From the NCBI GenBank assembly GCA_965198025.1, contig OZ240237.1, positions 3,100,001 through 3,164,000 of the forward strand: DNA of 64,000 nucleotides, written 5' to 3'. Source of the stretch: CAYWWM01 sp965198025. Its GTDB lineage: Bacteria > Acidobacteriota > Terriglobia > 2-12-FULL-54-10. A program made the translations under genes and the position numbers. Position 1 is the stretch's first letter. Each line of letters begins with the position of its first letter. Below, piece after piece: positions 9,008 through 16,310 of the stretch. Below the pieces are notes generated by a model. It had not been told where the DNA came from, ran no database searches, and saw only the letters and a program-made list of their open reading frames with translations.

Positions 9008-9602
9008 CGATCAAGCGATCAAGGGCCGGGACGCGGACGCTCAGGCCGTGAGGCGTGGACTGGTCGAGGATGGTCATGAAGTTGGTCGGGCCGTAGTAAT
9101 CGATGATGGCCTGGACAGCGGAGGACTGGTCGAAATGGTCGCCGATGTTGCCTTCGAGAGCCGCTACACCGCTGGTGACGCCGACCAGGGCGGCGAGGTG
9201 TCCTCCGGAAGAAGACCCCGAAATAGCGATGCGGCCGGTGGTGTACCCGTACTGCGAGGCCTTGGCGCGGAGAAAGCGGATGGCCGCCTTGATGTCATGA
9301 ATCTGCGCCGGGAACTTCGCTTCCGTGGACTGGCGGAACTCGATGCTCGCGGTGGCGAAGCCGGCTTCGACGAAATGGGGCGGGACGCGGTCCTTCGAAC
9401 CGCGAGTCCAGGCGCCTCCATGAATCCAGACCACGAGCGGCGGGGATGGCACGCCTTCGGGGAGGTAGAGATCGAGGAGCAGGGCCTTGCCGTCAACCGT
9501 GGCGTACTGGATGTCTTTGTGGACGGTTTGGGCGGAGGCGAAGGGGGAGAGGAGGAGCGCGATGAAGAAAGATGCAGGAACTAGTGACCTGGGAGATTTC
9601 AT
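8733..9602 (-). CDS. Exported alpha/beta-hydrolase (carboxylesterase/lipase-like)
   Basis: This is a 289-residue protein from the ATG at 9602, which has a perfect GGAGGT ribosome site. A longer in-frame start at 9686 would lie inside the REP element and is rejected. Residues 1-24 form a Sec signal peptide ending ASAQ. The HGGAW oxyanion motif is at 61-65 and the GSSSG nucleophile elbow at 129-133 (Ser131). The acid is probably in GDQDPQVP and the His in GAAHGGP near the C-terminus. The fold resembles the BD-FAE/hormone-sensitive-lipase group, which cleaves esters in the periplasm or outside the cell. A near-identical 3' fragment lies at 6630-6904. Confidence 0.88.
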   Translation of the reverse strand: MKSPRSLVPASFFIALLLSPFASAQTVHKDIQYATVDGKALLLDLYLPEGVPSPPLVVWIHGGAWTRGSKDRVPPHFVEAGFATASIEFRQSTEAKFPAQIHDIKAAIRFLRAKASQYGYTTGRIAISGSSSGGHLAALVGVTSGVAALEGNIGDHFDQSSAVQAIIDYYGPTNFMTILDQSTPHGLSVRVPALDRLIGGRPEAVPELARLASSVNHVDPGDPPLLLLHGDQDPQVPINQSHELHGAYKRTGLPVTFFVVHGAAHGGPEFFEPEPLREAISFLRQTLMP

Positions 9603-9645
9603 TGCGGACCTCCTTCGGAATTTACCGGACAATCGTATAGCAGTT

Positions 9646-9693
9646 CTTGCCCGAAGGGCAAGACGGTGCATAGCCGTAGGTTTCAACCTACGG
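9646..9693. repeat. 48-bp REP element, left arm of an inverted pair
   Basis: The element consists of two small palindromes joined by GACGGTGCATAG-type linker sequence: CTTGCCC-GAA-GGGCAAG and CCGTAGGT-TTCA-ACCTACGG. It is the exact reverse complement of 10271-10318 over all 48 bases. It lies 44 bp upstream of the esterase start codon, so it may affect that gene's transcription. Confidence 0.9.
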
Positions 9694-9738
9694 GTGCGAA
9701 GTTACCAAACATGTCTCCGGCCCTGAAGGGGCCGACTG

Positions 9739-10185
9739 TTATAGCAGATACCGCTCGTCGAATTCGATTCCCGCCTCCACCAGCAGATTGCGATATTCTT
9801 CTTGAAAGTTGAACTTTCGGTGATGCAGTTCCTGGTTCTTGATGTATTCGACCAGTGAAGAAATATCGTGTTGGGAACAAGTGAACGCCCCGTAACCTTC
9901 CTGCCAATGGGAGAACCTCTTGAAAACCTTCTTCTCTTTGATCCAATGCGTTGAACCTGCTTTGATCTCCTTGACGAAATCGGCTAGGCAGACGGCAGGG
10001 TGGAGGCTCGTAAGAATGTGAATATGATCATCCACGCCGTTGATGCGATAGAGGTGACATTGGCGATTTCGGATGATGCCAGAGATGTAGCGAAAGAGGT
10101 CTTCCCGACGGGCTGTCGTGAGCGCAGGCGTTCTGTTCTTGGTGGAGAAGACGATGTGGTAGGAGATGGCCGTGTGGGTTGACAT
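9739..10185 (-). CDS. REP-associated tyrosine transposase (Y1/HUH, RAYT-type)
   Basis: This is a 148-residue single-strand transposase of the IS200/REP-associated class. The HUH metal site is His54-x-His56 (DHIHI) and the single catalytic tyrosine is Tyr114 (LVEYIKNQ). The length is normal for a full RAYT. It lies centrally between two identical 48-bp hairpin elements in inverted orientation (9646-9693, 10271-10318), the architecture in which such enzymes recognise and nick REP hairpins. Additional hairpins directly flank the gene (GGCCCTGAAGGGGCC at the left, CAACCCCTTCGGGGTTG at the right). The gene appears intact, so the system may still be active. Confidence 0.93.
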   Translation of the reverse strand: MSTHTAISYHIVFSTKNRTPALTTARREDLFRYISGIIRNRQCHLYRINGVDDHIHILTSLHPAVCLADFVKEIKAGSTHWIKEKKVFKRFSHWQEGYGAFTCSQHDISSLVEYIKNQELHHRKFNFQEEYRNLLVEAGIEFDERYLL

Positions 10186-10228
10186 GGCCCGATTGTACGA
10201 TGGGCTGCGGTGATTGAGGAGGCGAAGG

Positions 10229-10247
10229 TCAACCCCTTCGGGGTTGG
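10229..10247. repeat. Short hairpin beside the transposase gene
   Basis: CAACCCC-TTC-GGGGTTG forms a 7-bp perfect stem just upstream of the transposase start, inside the interval between the gene and the right 48-bp REP arm. A related hairpin (GGCCC-TGAAG-GGGCC) lies on the other side near 9719. They may mark the element ends or serve as additional recognition hairpins. Confidence 0.55.
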
Positions 10248-10270
10248 TGGGATTTGTGTTCGTTCGGTTT

Positions 10271-10318
10271 CCGTAGGTTGAAACCTACGGCTATGCACCG
10301 TCTTGCCCTTCGGGCAAG
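10271..10318. repeat. 48-bp REP element, right arm of the inverted pair
   Basis: This is the exact reverse complement of 9646-9693. The pair flanks the transposase and gives a 673-bp unit from 9646 to 10318. Beyond it, 10319-10502 has no gene that I can support. Confidence 0.9.
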
Positions 10319-10502
10319 GGAAGACCCACACGGCAACCTTTCCTCGCGGCTACCTGGTCTCTGGTGTAGTAGCCAGCGTTTCTGCTGCGTGTCCCGATCT
10401 GAAGAACCTTGGCATCTCCGTCCACATAAGGATAGCGACCGGCCCAATATGAAATTGAATCAGGCGGAAATCTCAAAGAAAAAGGCATTTGGCCGAATGC
10501 AG

Positions 10503-10539
10503 AAAAAACTCGGCGGCTCGGATGTAGTCCGAGCCGCCG
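10503..10539 (-). terminator. Rho-independent terminator of the 568-aa cytochrome c/propeller gene
   Basis: Read on the minus strand, a 12-bp perfect stem (CGGCGGCTCGGA / TCCGAGCCGCCG) with a 4-nt loop is followed by GAG and six T residues. It lies about 20 bp after the stop codon at 10560. Confidence 0.85.
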
Positions 10540-10559
10540 TGAGGGAATCGCGGATGCAC

Positions 10560-12266
10560 TTAGAATTCGACCGCCGTGAGCTTGGTGATCTGGGTCATGT
10601 CGGGAATGAGGACGCTGGCGGCGGCACGGCGGCCGCGGCGCGGAGCGAACCAGATATTGCCCTCCCGAGTGATGCGGATCTTGGGCATGTCGGTGTACTG
10701 CGGGGTCGGGTAATAGGTGAACTGCTCGGTTTGCGGATCGAACCGGATGAGTGTTCCGCCCTGGCCACCGTCCGAGACCCAGATGTTGCCGTCGGGAGCG
10801 CCCACAGCGTCATAGGGAGAGGAGTTCTCCATGGGGAGCTTCCATTCGGAAATCTGACCCGTATTGGGATCGATCTTACCCAGCATGCCCTTGCTGAAGG
10901 CGCCGTACCACACGTTGCCGTCGCGGTCGATGCCCGGGCGACGAATGGTGCAGGGAGCCGAGGGTGATTCGTACTCGGTGAACTCCTCGGTCTCGGGATC
11001 GAACATGGCCACCTTGCAGCGGCGGTATTCGGCGAACCAGACCTTATCGTCGCGGTCGACGGACATGCCATAGGCGCCGGCATAGGCGGTGGGAGTGGGC
11101 CAGACGCGTGTCGTGCCGGTCTGAGCATCCCATTTGCCGATCAAGCTGCCAGCGATGGCGGTGTAATAAACGTTCCCCTGGGAGTCGGCGTCGGGGGTGT
11201 TGCCACGGCCTTGAGCCTGCCCGGAGGAGTCCATGGGGTAGCGGGTCATCTCACCGGTTCTGGGATCGATGCGGCCGAGGTGGAAGCCGCGGGTCTCGGC
11301 CCACCAGACGTCGCCGTCGGGGGTGGTGGTGATGCCGTGCGGGTCACCCTCGGGATCGGGGAGCACATAATCCTGGATCTCTCCCGTGGTGGGATTGACG
11401 CGGCCGACACGGTTGGGGATGCTGCGGTCGGTGTACCAGACGTTGCCGTCCTGGTCAAAAGTCATCTCCTGGGTCCGGCGGCGCTCATTGTCCTGGTCGA
11501 GGTCAGGATCGAGCGGGAGATAATACTCGATATACATGGCGTTGGCGAGAGTGGCCTCGTCGACGGGGAAGTCGGTGTCAACGAGCAAGGCGCGGGGCGT
11601 GCTGTCCGGGCCGTAGTTCGTGGCCAGGTAACTGACGACCTGCTCGCGCTCGGCCGGCGTCATGGTATCGGGAGGAATCAAGGTGCCGCGCATCGGGATC
11701 TCGCTCATCATGAAATCGAGCGCGGCGTTCCACTCCTGCTCATCCCACTGGTGGCTGGGAACGAAGTTCGGGCCGTGGCAGACGACGCAGGTGCGTTCGA
11801 TGACGGCCTTGCCGGGACCGTCCGGATAGAGCTCGTCATAGGGAACGCGCTGGATATCGCCGGCATTGGGGCCACCGCTGGCAGGATACTGGCCGCCGTC
11901 GCCCTGGCGCATGGCGAGATCGATGGTCTCGTGAGAGCCGGCAGTGAGCATGATGGCCTGGGGATCGGAAACGAATCCCTGCTTGCGGACCGTGACCTCG
12001 TAGCGCCCGGGGAACAGATGCAGAGCCCGGTACTTACCTCCATTGGTGTAGACCATGTGGAGGATGTTTTTATCGGTGTTCATGAGATAGACCTTGGCCG
12101 CCTGGAACGAACGGTCCGCGGAAACGGCACCGGAAATCATCGCGGTGCCGGAAAGCAGGTTGGCCTCGGGTTCGGCAGCGAAGAAAACCCGGTTGGACGT
12201 GGCAAGCCAAACGAGTCCCGCGGCCAGCAAAGCGGCGGCGAGCACGTATCTCCGTGTTTTGCTCAT
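10560..12266 (-). CDS. Exported cytochrome c / Vgb-like beta-propeller protein with N-terminal regulatory domain
   Basis: This is a 568-residue protein from the ATG at 12266 with AGGAG upstream. Residues 1-31 form a signal or anchor. Residues about 38-120 look like a carboxypeptidase-regulatory-type beta sandwich (GRYEVTVRKQGF). A single haem c site CVVCH follows at 160-164, and from about 255 onward there are repeated blades of the virginiamycin-B-lyase/SMP-30 type (DGNVWYTD, GRIDPRTGE). It should be a periplasmic electron-transfer or sensing protein. The propeller resembles a hydrolase or lyase fold, but the substrate is unknown. It is divergent from a related shorter gene at 12608 and ends at a strong terminator. 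Confidence 0.85.
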   Translation of the reverse strand: MSKTRRYVLAAALLAAGLVWLATSNRVFFAAEPEANLLSGTAMISGAVSADRSFQAAKVYLMNTDKNILHMVYTNGGKYRALHLFPGRYEVTVRKQGFVSDPQAIMLTAGSHETIDLAMRQGDGGQYPASGGPNAGDIQRVPYDELYPDGPGKAVIERTCVVCHGPNFVPSHQWDEQEWNAALDFMMSEIPMRGTLIPPDTMTPAEREQVVSYLATNYGPDSTPRALLVDTDFPVDEATLANAMYIEYYLPLDPDLDQDNERRRTQEMTFDQDGNVWYTDRSIPNRVGRVNPTTGEIQDYVLPDPEGDPHGITTTPDGDVWWAETRGFHLGRIDPRTGEMTRYPMDSSGQAQGRGNTPDADSQGNVYYTAIAGSLIGKWDAQTGTTRVWPTPTAYAGAYGMSVDRDDKVWFAEYRRCKVAMFDPETEEFTEYESPSAPCTIRRPGIDRDGNVWYGAFSKGMLGKIDPNTGQISEWKLPMENSSPYDAVGAPDGNIWVSDGGQGGTLIRFDPQTEQFTYYPTPQYTDMPKIRITREGNIWFAPRRGRRAAASVLIPDMTQITKLTAVEF

Positions 12267-12607
12267 GGTTAGGCTCCTATTCTGTATTTTCGAGATCCGA
12301 TGCACGGAATCGCCAATGGCAGCAAGGAACGGCGGTCCCGTCGCTGCCTGAGAAGATACCACATTCCCCCTTCGCGGAGTGGAGAAAAAACCTCTTGCCA
12401 GCACACGAAGCCGAAAGGCGGCTTGATCCGCCGGGGAGAAGCTCGTCGATCGGCTGGACTGGCACCAGCCCGGCTATCCGGCTGCGGAATGACTTTGCGT
12501 TGCAAAGCACGCAGCCAGCAGCGTAGAATGCTAGGGATTACTTCCAGAAGACCCTGAACTAGCGGAATTTGTTTATTTCGATATGGAAGACCGAAGAGGA
12601 GGCTGAC
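12267..12607. other. 341-bp divergent intergenic region between two cytochrome c/propeller genes
   Basis: It separates divergent paralogues and must hold both promoters. The only element I can propose is a weak minus-strand TTCCGT-17-TACAGA just before the 12266 start. I see no operator palindrome, repeat or small gene that I can support. Confidence 0.4.
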
Positions 12608-13840
12608 ATGGGTGAAGCGAGTTATTGGCAAGCAGTGGTTTTGTCGGCGGTGATTCTCTGCGGGGCGGCGGCGGCACAGAGCCAGAACGCATTACCGGAA
12701 GGGAACGGGAAAGCGATCGTCGAAGAGAAATGCGCGATGTGCCACGAACTGGAACGGGTGACCGGGTCCCGATTCACTCGCGCCGACTGGCAGACGACGA
12801 TGAATCGGATGAAGGACTACGGGGTCGAGTTGACGGATGACGAATGGGCCGTTGTGACCGATTACCTGGCCACGAATTACGTGGGCACCGACCGGCCGAG
12901 CGGTGCGGTGATTGGTGGAGACGTCGAGGTAACGATCCGGGAATGGACCGTACCCACCCCCGGCTCGCGGCCGCACGATCCGCTGGTGGCGCCGGACGGC
13001 TCGATCTGGTACACGGGGCAGATGGCCAACGTGATGGGGCGGTTCGATCCCGAGACCGAACAGTTCCAGGAATACCGCCTGAAGACGCCCAACTCCCGGC
13101 CGCATGGTTTGGTGGCGGACAAAGAGGGCAACATCTGGTTCACAGCCCAGGGTGCAGGATACGTGGGGAAGCTGGACCCGAAGACCGGCAACGTGAGGGA
13201 ATACATGACACCGGACCCGGACCGGCAGGACCCACATACGCCCATCATTGACCATGATGGAACCGTCTGGTTCACGATGCAGAGAGCCAGCATGATCGGG
13301 CGGGTGGAACCCAGGACCGGCGAAGTGCAGGTGGTTCCCACACCGACGCCGAGGGCCAATCCCTACGGAATGGTGGTGAGCTCCAAGAATGAGGTCTGGT
13401 TCTGCGAGTTTCGGCAGAACAAGCTCGCCAAGATCGACAAGGACATGAAGATCACGGAGTACACGCTGCCAAACCCGGCCACGCGTCCGCGGCGCATTGC
13501 GATTACTCCGGACGACCGGATCTGGTACGGAGACTACCCGCGGGGCTACCTGGGAGTCTTCGACCCGGAGACGGGCGAGACGAAAGAATGGTCCTCGCCG
13601 AGCGGGGCGAACGCCCGACCCTACGGCATTGTCGCCGTCGGGAACATTATTTGGTACAGCGAATCGGGAGTGCAGAAGAACACCCTGGTGCGCTTCGATC
13701 CCACGACGGAGAAATTCCAGACGTGGGAGATCCCGTCCGGCGGAGGCGTGGTTCGCAACATGTGGGCCTCTCCGGAGGGTGACGTGTGGATGGCGACCAG
13801 CGGCGTCAACGGAATCGCCGTGGCCGAAGTGAAGAACTAA
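12608..13840 (+). CDS. Exported cytochrome c / Vgb-like beta-propeller protein
   Basis: This is a 410-residue protein from the ATG at 12608, which has GAGGAGG 5 nt upstream. An in-frame start at 12569 is less likely. The signal peptide ends near AAAQ (20-24). A haem site CAMCH lies at 42-46 with a short cytochrome domain to about residue 95 (ending VVTDYLATNY, also present in the divergent paralogue). A seven-blade-like propeller of Vgb type follows (DGSIWYTG, EGNIWFTA, DGTVWFTM and so on). It lacks the N-terminal regulatory domain of its neighbour. It is probably periplasmic and redox-linked. The pair could work together or arise from a duplication followed by domain loss. Confidence 0.85.
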   Translation: MGEASYWQAVVLSAVILCGAAAAQSQNALPEGNGKAIVEEKCAMCHELERVTGSRFTRADWQTTMNRMKDYGVELTDDEWAVVTDYLATNYVGTDRPSGAVIGGDVEVTIREWTVPTPGSRPHDPLVAPDGSIWYTGQMANVMGRFDPETEQFQEYRLKTPNSRPHGLVADKEGNIWFTAQGAGYVGKLDPKTGNVREYMTPDPDRQDPHTPIIDHDGTVWFTMQRASMIGRVEPRTGEVQVVPTPTPRANPYGMVVSSKNEVWFCEFRQNKLAKIDKDMKITEYTLPNPATRPRRIAITPDDRIWYGDYPRGYLGVFDPETGETKEWSSPSGANARPYGIVAVGNIIWYSESGVQKNTLVRFDPTTEKFQTWEIPSGGGVVRNMWASPEGDVWMATSGVNGIAVAEVKN

Positions 13841-13885
13841 GGACGCGACCGCTGCGAAGGTCTAACCACACCGGGAACGGAGGGA

Positions 13886-14488
13886 TTACAGGCCGATCGT
13901 GATCCCTCCGCTCACCGCCAATCGTCGCCAGAGCCCGCCGGGGCGGTACAGGTGGGTGGAAACAGGCGAGACGTAATCCCGCACTTCAAATCGTAGATGA
14001 ACCAACTGGCGGAGATGGCGTTCGATGCCGCCTCCGTAGGTGAATACGAAAGACGTCAGCCCGCCTGGCGCGCCGTCAGGGAATGGGGTTTCGACTTCCT
14101 GCTTGACGTCCAGGCTGAAGCGCGTCACTCCGGCGCCAACTAATCCGAAAAACCGAAACCGCGAGACGAACGGACTGCGGACGCGCGTGTCAAATGTAAC
14201 CGTCTTGGCGCTCAAGTCCACATCGGACCGGGAACCCAAGGCGTCGCCGCGCAGCAGAAGGGCGTCCGAGCCTGCGGAACTGAAATGCACGCCCATGTTG
14301 ACCAGGGGAAAGGCGCGCATTCCGAAGTCGACGGCAAAGTAGCCCCCGTGAGGGAACTCGGAGCGTTCGGAGGTCCTGCGGCCGAGGTCGCGCGGCAGAT
14401 TCCTGCCGACGGTAACTCCGACAAACTGGGCGTGGGCGGAAGAACCGCACAGAAGAAGAAGGAGCAAGAGTGCTTTCGGGATTTTCAA
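13886..14488 (-). CDS. Outer-membrane beta-barrel-like exported protein
   Basis: This 200-residue protein has a clear Sec signal (residues 1-20, ending AHAQ). Alternating hydrophobic strands, glycine-rich turns and a C-terminal SGGITIGL resemble small OmpA/OmpW-like barrels. There is no enzymatic motif. It is last in a minus-strand row after the amidohydrolase and Rieske genes and may be co-transcribed with them. The 3' end overlaps a GGAGGGAT/ATCCCTCC hairpin shared with the convergent cytochrome gene. It probably forms a pore or surface structure, but its ligand is unknown. Confidence 0.7.
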   Translation of the reverse strand: MKIPKALLLLLLLCGSSAHAQFVGVTVGRNLPRDLGRRTSERSEFPHGGYFAVDFGMRAFPLVNMGVHFSSAGSDALLLRGDALGSRSDVDLSAKTVTFDTRVRSPFVSRFRFFGLVGAGVTRFSLDVKQEVETPFPDGAPGGLTSFVFTYGGGIERHLRQLVHLRFEVRDYVSPVSTHLYRPGGLWRRLAVSGGITIGL

Positions 14489-14551
14489 GAATAACCCTGA
14501 GAATCTTTGGCGTTTTCAAAACCGGCGCGAGTGAAGAAATCTCCATCCGAC

Positions 14552-14917
14552 TTACATGGTCACTGTGACGGTACCGTCGGCGGTGACCGCGACGGGGTAG
14601 ACGCGGACGCGGTAGCGCGGGTTCCACAAGCACTCGCCCGTCTCCAGGTCGTATTCCCAGGCGTGCCAAGGACAGGCGATGACCGGCCGGTCGTTCCACA
14701 GGACTTCACGAATCCGGCGGTCCGAGGTCACCTCGGCGTCCATGCGCCCGAAGATATCGCCCTGACAAAGAGGGCCGCTTTGATCCGGACAGACGTTCCG
14801 GACCGCGTGCAGGCGCCCTGCAACATTGAATATGCCGATTTCACGGCCCTGCACGCGGACAAGAACTTTCTGGCCCGGCTGCAGGTCCTTGGCCTCGGGA
14901 ACAATGTAAGAAGGCAC
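14552..14917 (-). CDS. Rieske-type [2Fe-2S] ferredoxin-like protein with an altered first motif
   Basis: This is a 121-residue single Rieske domain with a GTG start at 14917, preceded by CGGAG. The second cluster motif is normal (C82-P-W-H85). The first motif reads C43-P-D45-QSGPLC, with Asp where Rieske proteins have His. All else (fold length, GPLC loop, WEYDLETGE) fits the family. It lies 61 bp downstream of the amidohydrolase gene, a pairing that suggests the protein is an electron carrier or accessory for catabolism of an aromatic compound. Whether the altered site still binds a cluster is open; Asp45 could act as a ligand. Confidence 0.85.
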   Translation of the reverse strand: MPSYIVPEAKDLQPGQKVLVRVQGREIGIFNVAGRLHAVRNVCPDQSGPLCQGDIFGRMDAEVTSDRRIREVLWNDRPVIACPWHAWEYDLETGECLWNPRYRVRVYPVAVTADGTVTVTM

Positions 14918-14978
14918 GCTAACTCCGGTGAATCGTTATGGGTGAATGGCAAACAACAAGAACCAGAATGGCGAATCC

Positions 14979-16145
14979 CTAGCCGCTCGTGTGCGCCACC
15001 GTCGGGGCCGGCTCGGGCGGGGCCAACGGGCCCTTCGATGCAAAGCGGAGGACCCGGCAGGCGTTTCCGGCGAGCACGTTCGCCTTGGCAGCCTCACTCA
15101 AGAAGCTCAGGCGCTCCAGCACGACGGGCGCGTCAAAGTCGCTGTGGGGCCAATCCGTGGCGAACAGCAGCGTGTGCTCGGCGTCCATCATTTCAAAGAT
15201 GTACTTGAGATAGCGCTCCTGCGGGACGCGCTCGAGCGGCTGCGAGCCGAAGTAAAACGACTTGATGTACTCGCTCGGAGGCTTCTTGAGCCAGGAAATC
15301 TCGGGGCGGCGCATGGAGAACTCCGAATCGAGGCGGAACATCATCAGCGGGACGTAGAAGATGCCAGCTTCCTGAAAAATGATCTTGAGCTCGGGAAAGC
15401 GCTCCGGGATGCCCTGGAAAATGAGGCTGGTCATCTGGCGCATGTTATTGAAGATGAACGCAATGTGGTTCTCGACATAACTCTGCAATCCGTAGCCGGA
15501 CTCGTGACCCTCGGGCCCGCCATAGCCGCTGTGCAGCACCAACGGAAGCTGGTTGCGGACGCAGGCTTCATAGATGGGAAGGTAGTAGTCGTCTCCAAAG
15601 GGCAGAAAAGGAGCGTCGGTCATCATCACGACGCCGCAGACGCCCTCATGGGAAGCATGGCGATCGATCAGGTCCGCCGCGTCCGGGGGACTCTGGTTCG
15701 ATGCCACGATCATCGTATACACGCCGCGGGCGGGATCGACCACCTCATTCAGCATGTGCTCGATGAAACCGTGACAGAGAGTGACGGCGCGGCACTTGTC
15801 GGTGATTTCGGCGATGCCGAGAAGCATGCCGGGAAGCAGCACCGTCACATCGACGCCCAGGTAGTCCATGATCTCGAGCACGCCGTCGCGGCAATCGGTT
15901 ACGGGCAGGCCAAGTTCTTTCCGTTTCATGCGACCGCCGATATGAATATCATGGGTGCGGGAGGCGGCGGCGATGGGGGCATAGTAAAGACCCGTCCATC
16001 GCTCCAGGCGCGTGCGCCACGGCTCATCGAGATAGCGCCCGAAAGCACGGGGATTCTCATAGTAATGCGCGTCGGTGTCCACGATGAACCGCTTGCGCTT
16101 GGGGGAGTCACCTCTGCCGCCGTTTTGCTTGTCCGGTCCGCTCAA
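14979..16145 (-). CDS. Amidohydrolase 2 family protein (ACMSD-like TIM barrel)
   Basis: This 388-residue protein starts at a TTG (16145) with a strong GGAGGTGA site. It belongs to the amidohydrolase-2/ACMSD-like group of hydrolases and decarboxylases. The N-terminal metal site is DTDAHYYE (DxH instead of HxH, common in this group), a central His is in LVLHSGYGG, and the C-terminal metal Asp is in LLFATDWPHSD. Members act on carboxylated aromatic or semialdehyde compounds. With the Rieske protein downstream it suggests an aromatic degradation module. No signal peptide is visible, so it is cytoplasmic. Confidence 0.87.
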   Translation of the reverse strand: MSGPDKQNGGRGDSPKRKRFIVDTDAHYYENPRAFGRYLDEPWRTRLERWTGLYYAPIAAASRTHDIHIGGRMKRKELGLPVTDCRDGVLEIMDYLGVDVTVLLPGMLLGIAEITDKCRAVTLCHGFIEHMLNEVVDPARGVYTMIVASNQSPPDAADLIDRHASHEGVCGVVMMTDAPFLPFGDDYYLPIYEACVRNQLPLVLHSGYGGPEGHESGYGLQSYVENHIAFIFNNMRQMTSLIFQGIPERFPELKIIFQEAGIFYVPLMMFRLDSEFSMRRPEISWLKKPPSEYIKSFYFGSQPLERVPQERYLKYIFEMMDAEHTLLFATDWPHSDFDAPVVLERLSFLSEAAKANVLAGNACRVLRFASKGPLAPPEPAPTVAHTSG

Positions 16146-16310
16146 GGAGAATCACCTCCCGGCGCCCCGCGGAAGTTATGCGAGGAACCAAGAAAATCAT
16201 ACATGCGCGGTTCCATTGGATCAACCAACGGGCAACGCCCGGGAACTGCCGAAGAGTATAATAGCTGCTTCGCGCAGCCTCCGTCACGGCCCAGATTCCG
16301 GGGATAAACG

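Noticed and set aside
9603..9686. Longer esterase start at 9686
   Set aside because: The added residues are translated from the REP hairpin. The ATG at 9602 has GGAGGT and a normal signal peptide.
9646..10318. CRISPR-like interpretation of the two 48-bp repeats
   Set aside because: There are only two copies, inverted, with a transposase gene between them and no spacer-like periodicity. No CRISPR array is present anywhere in the window.
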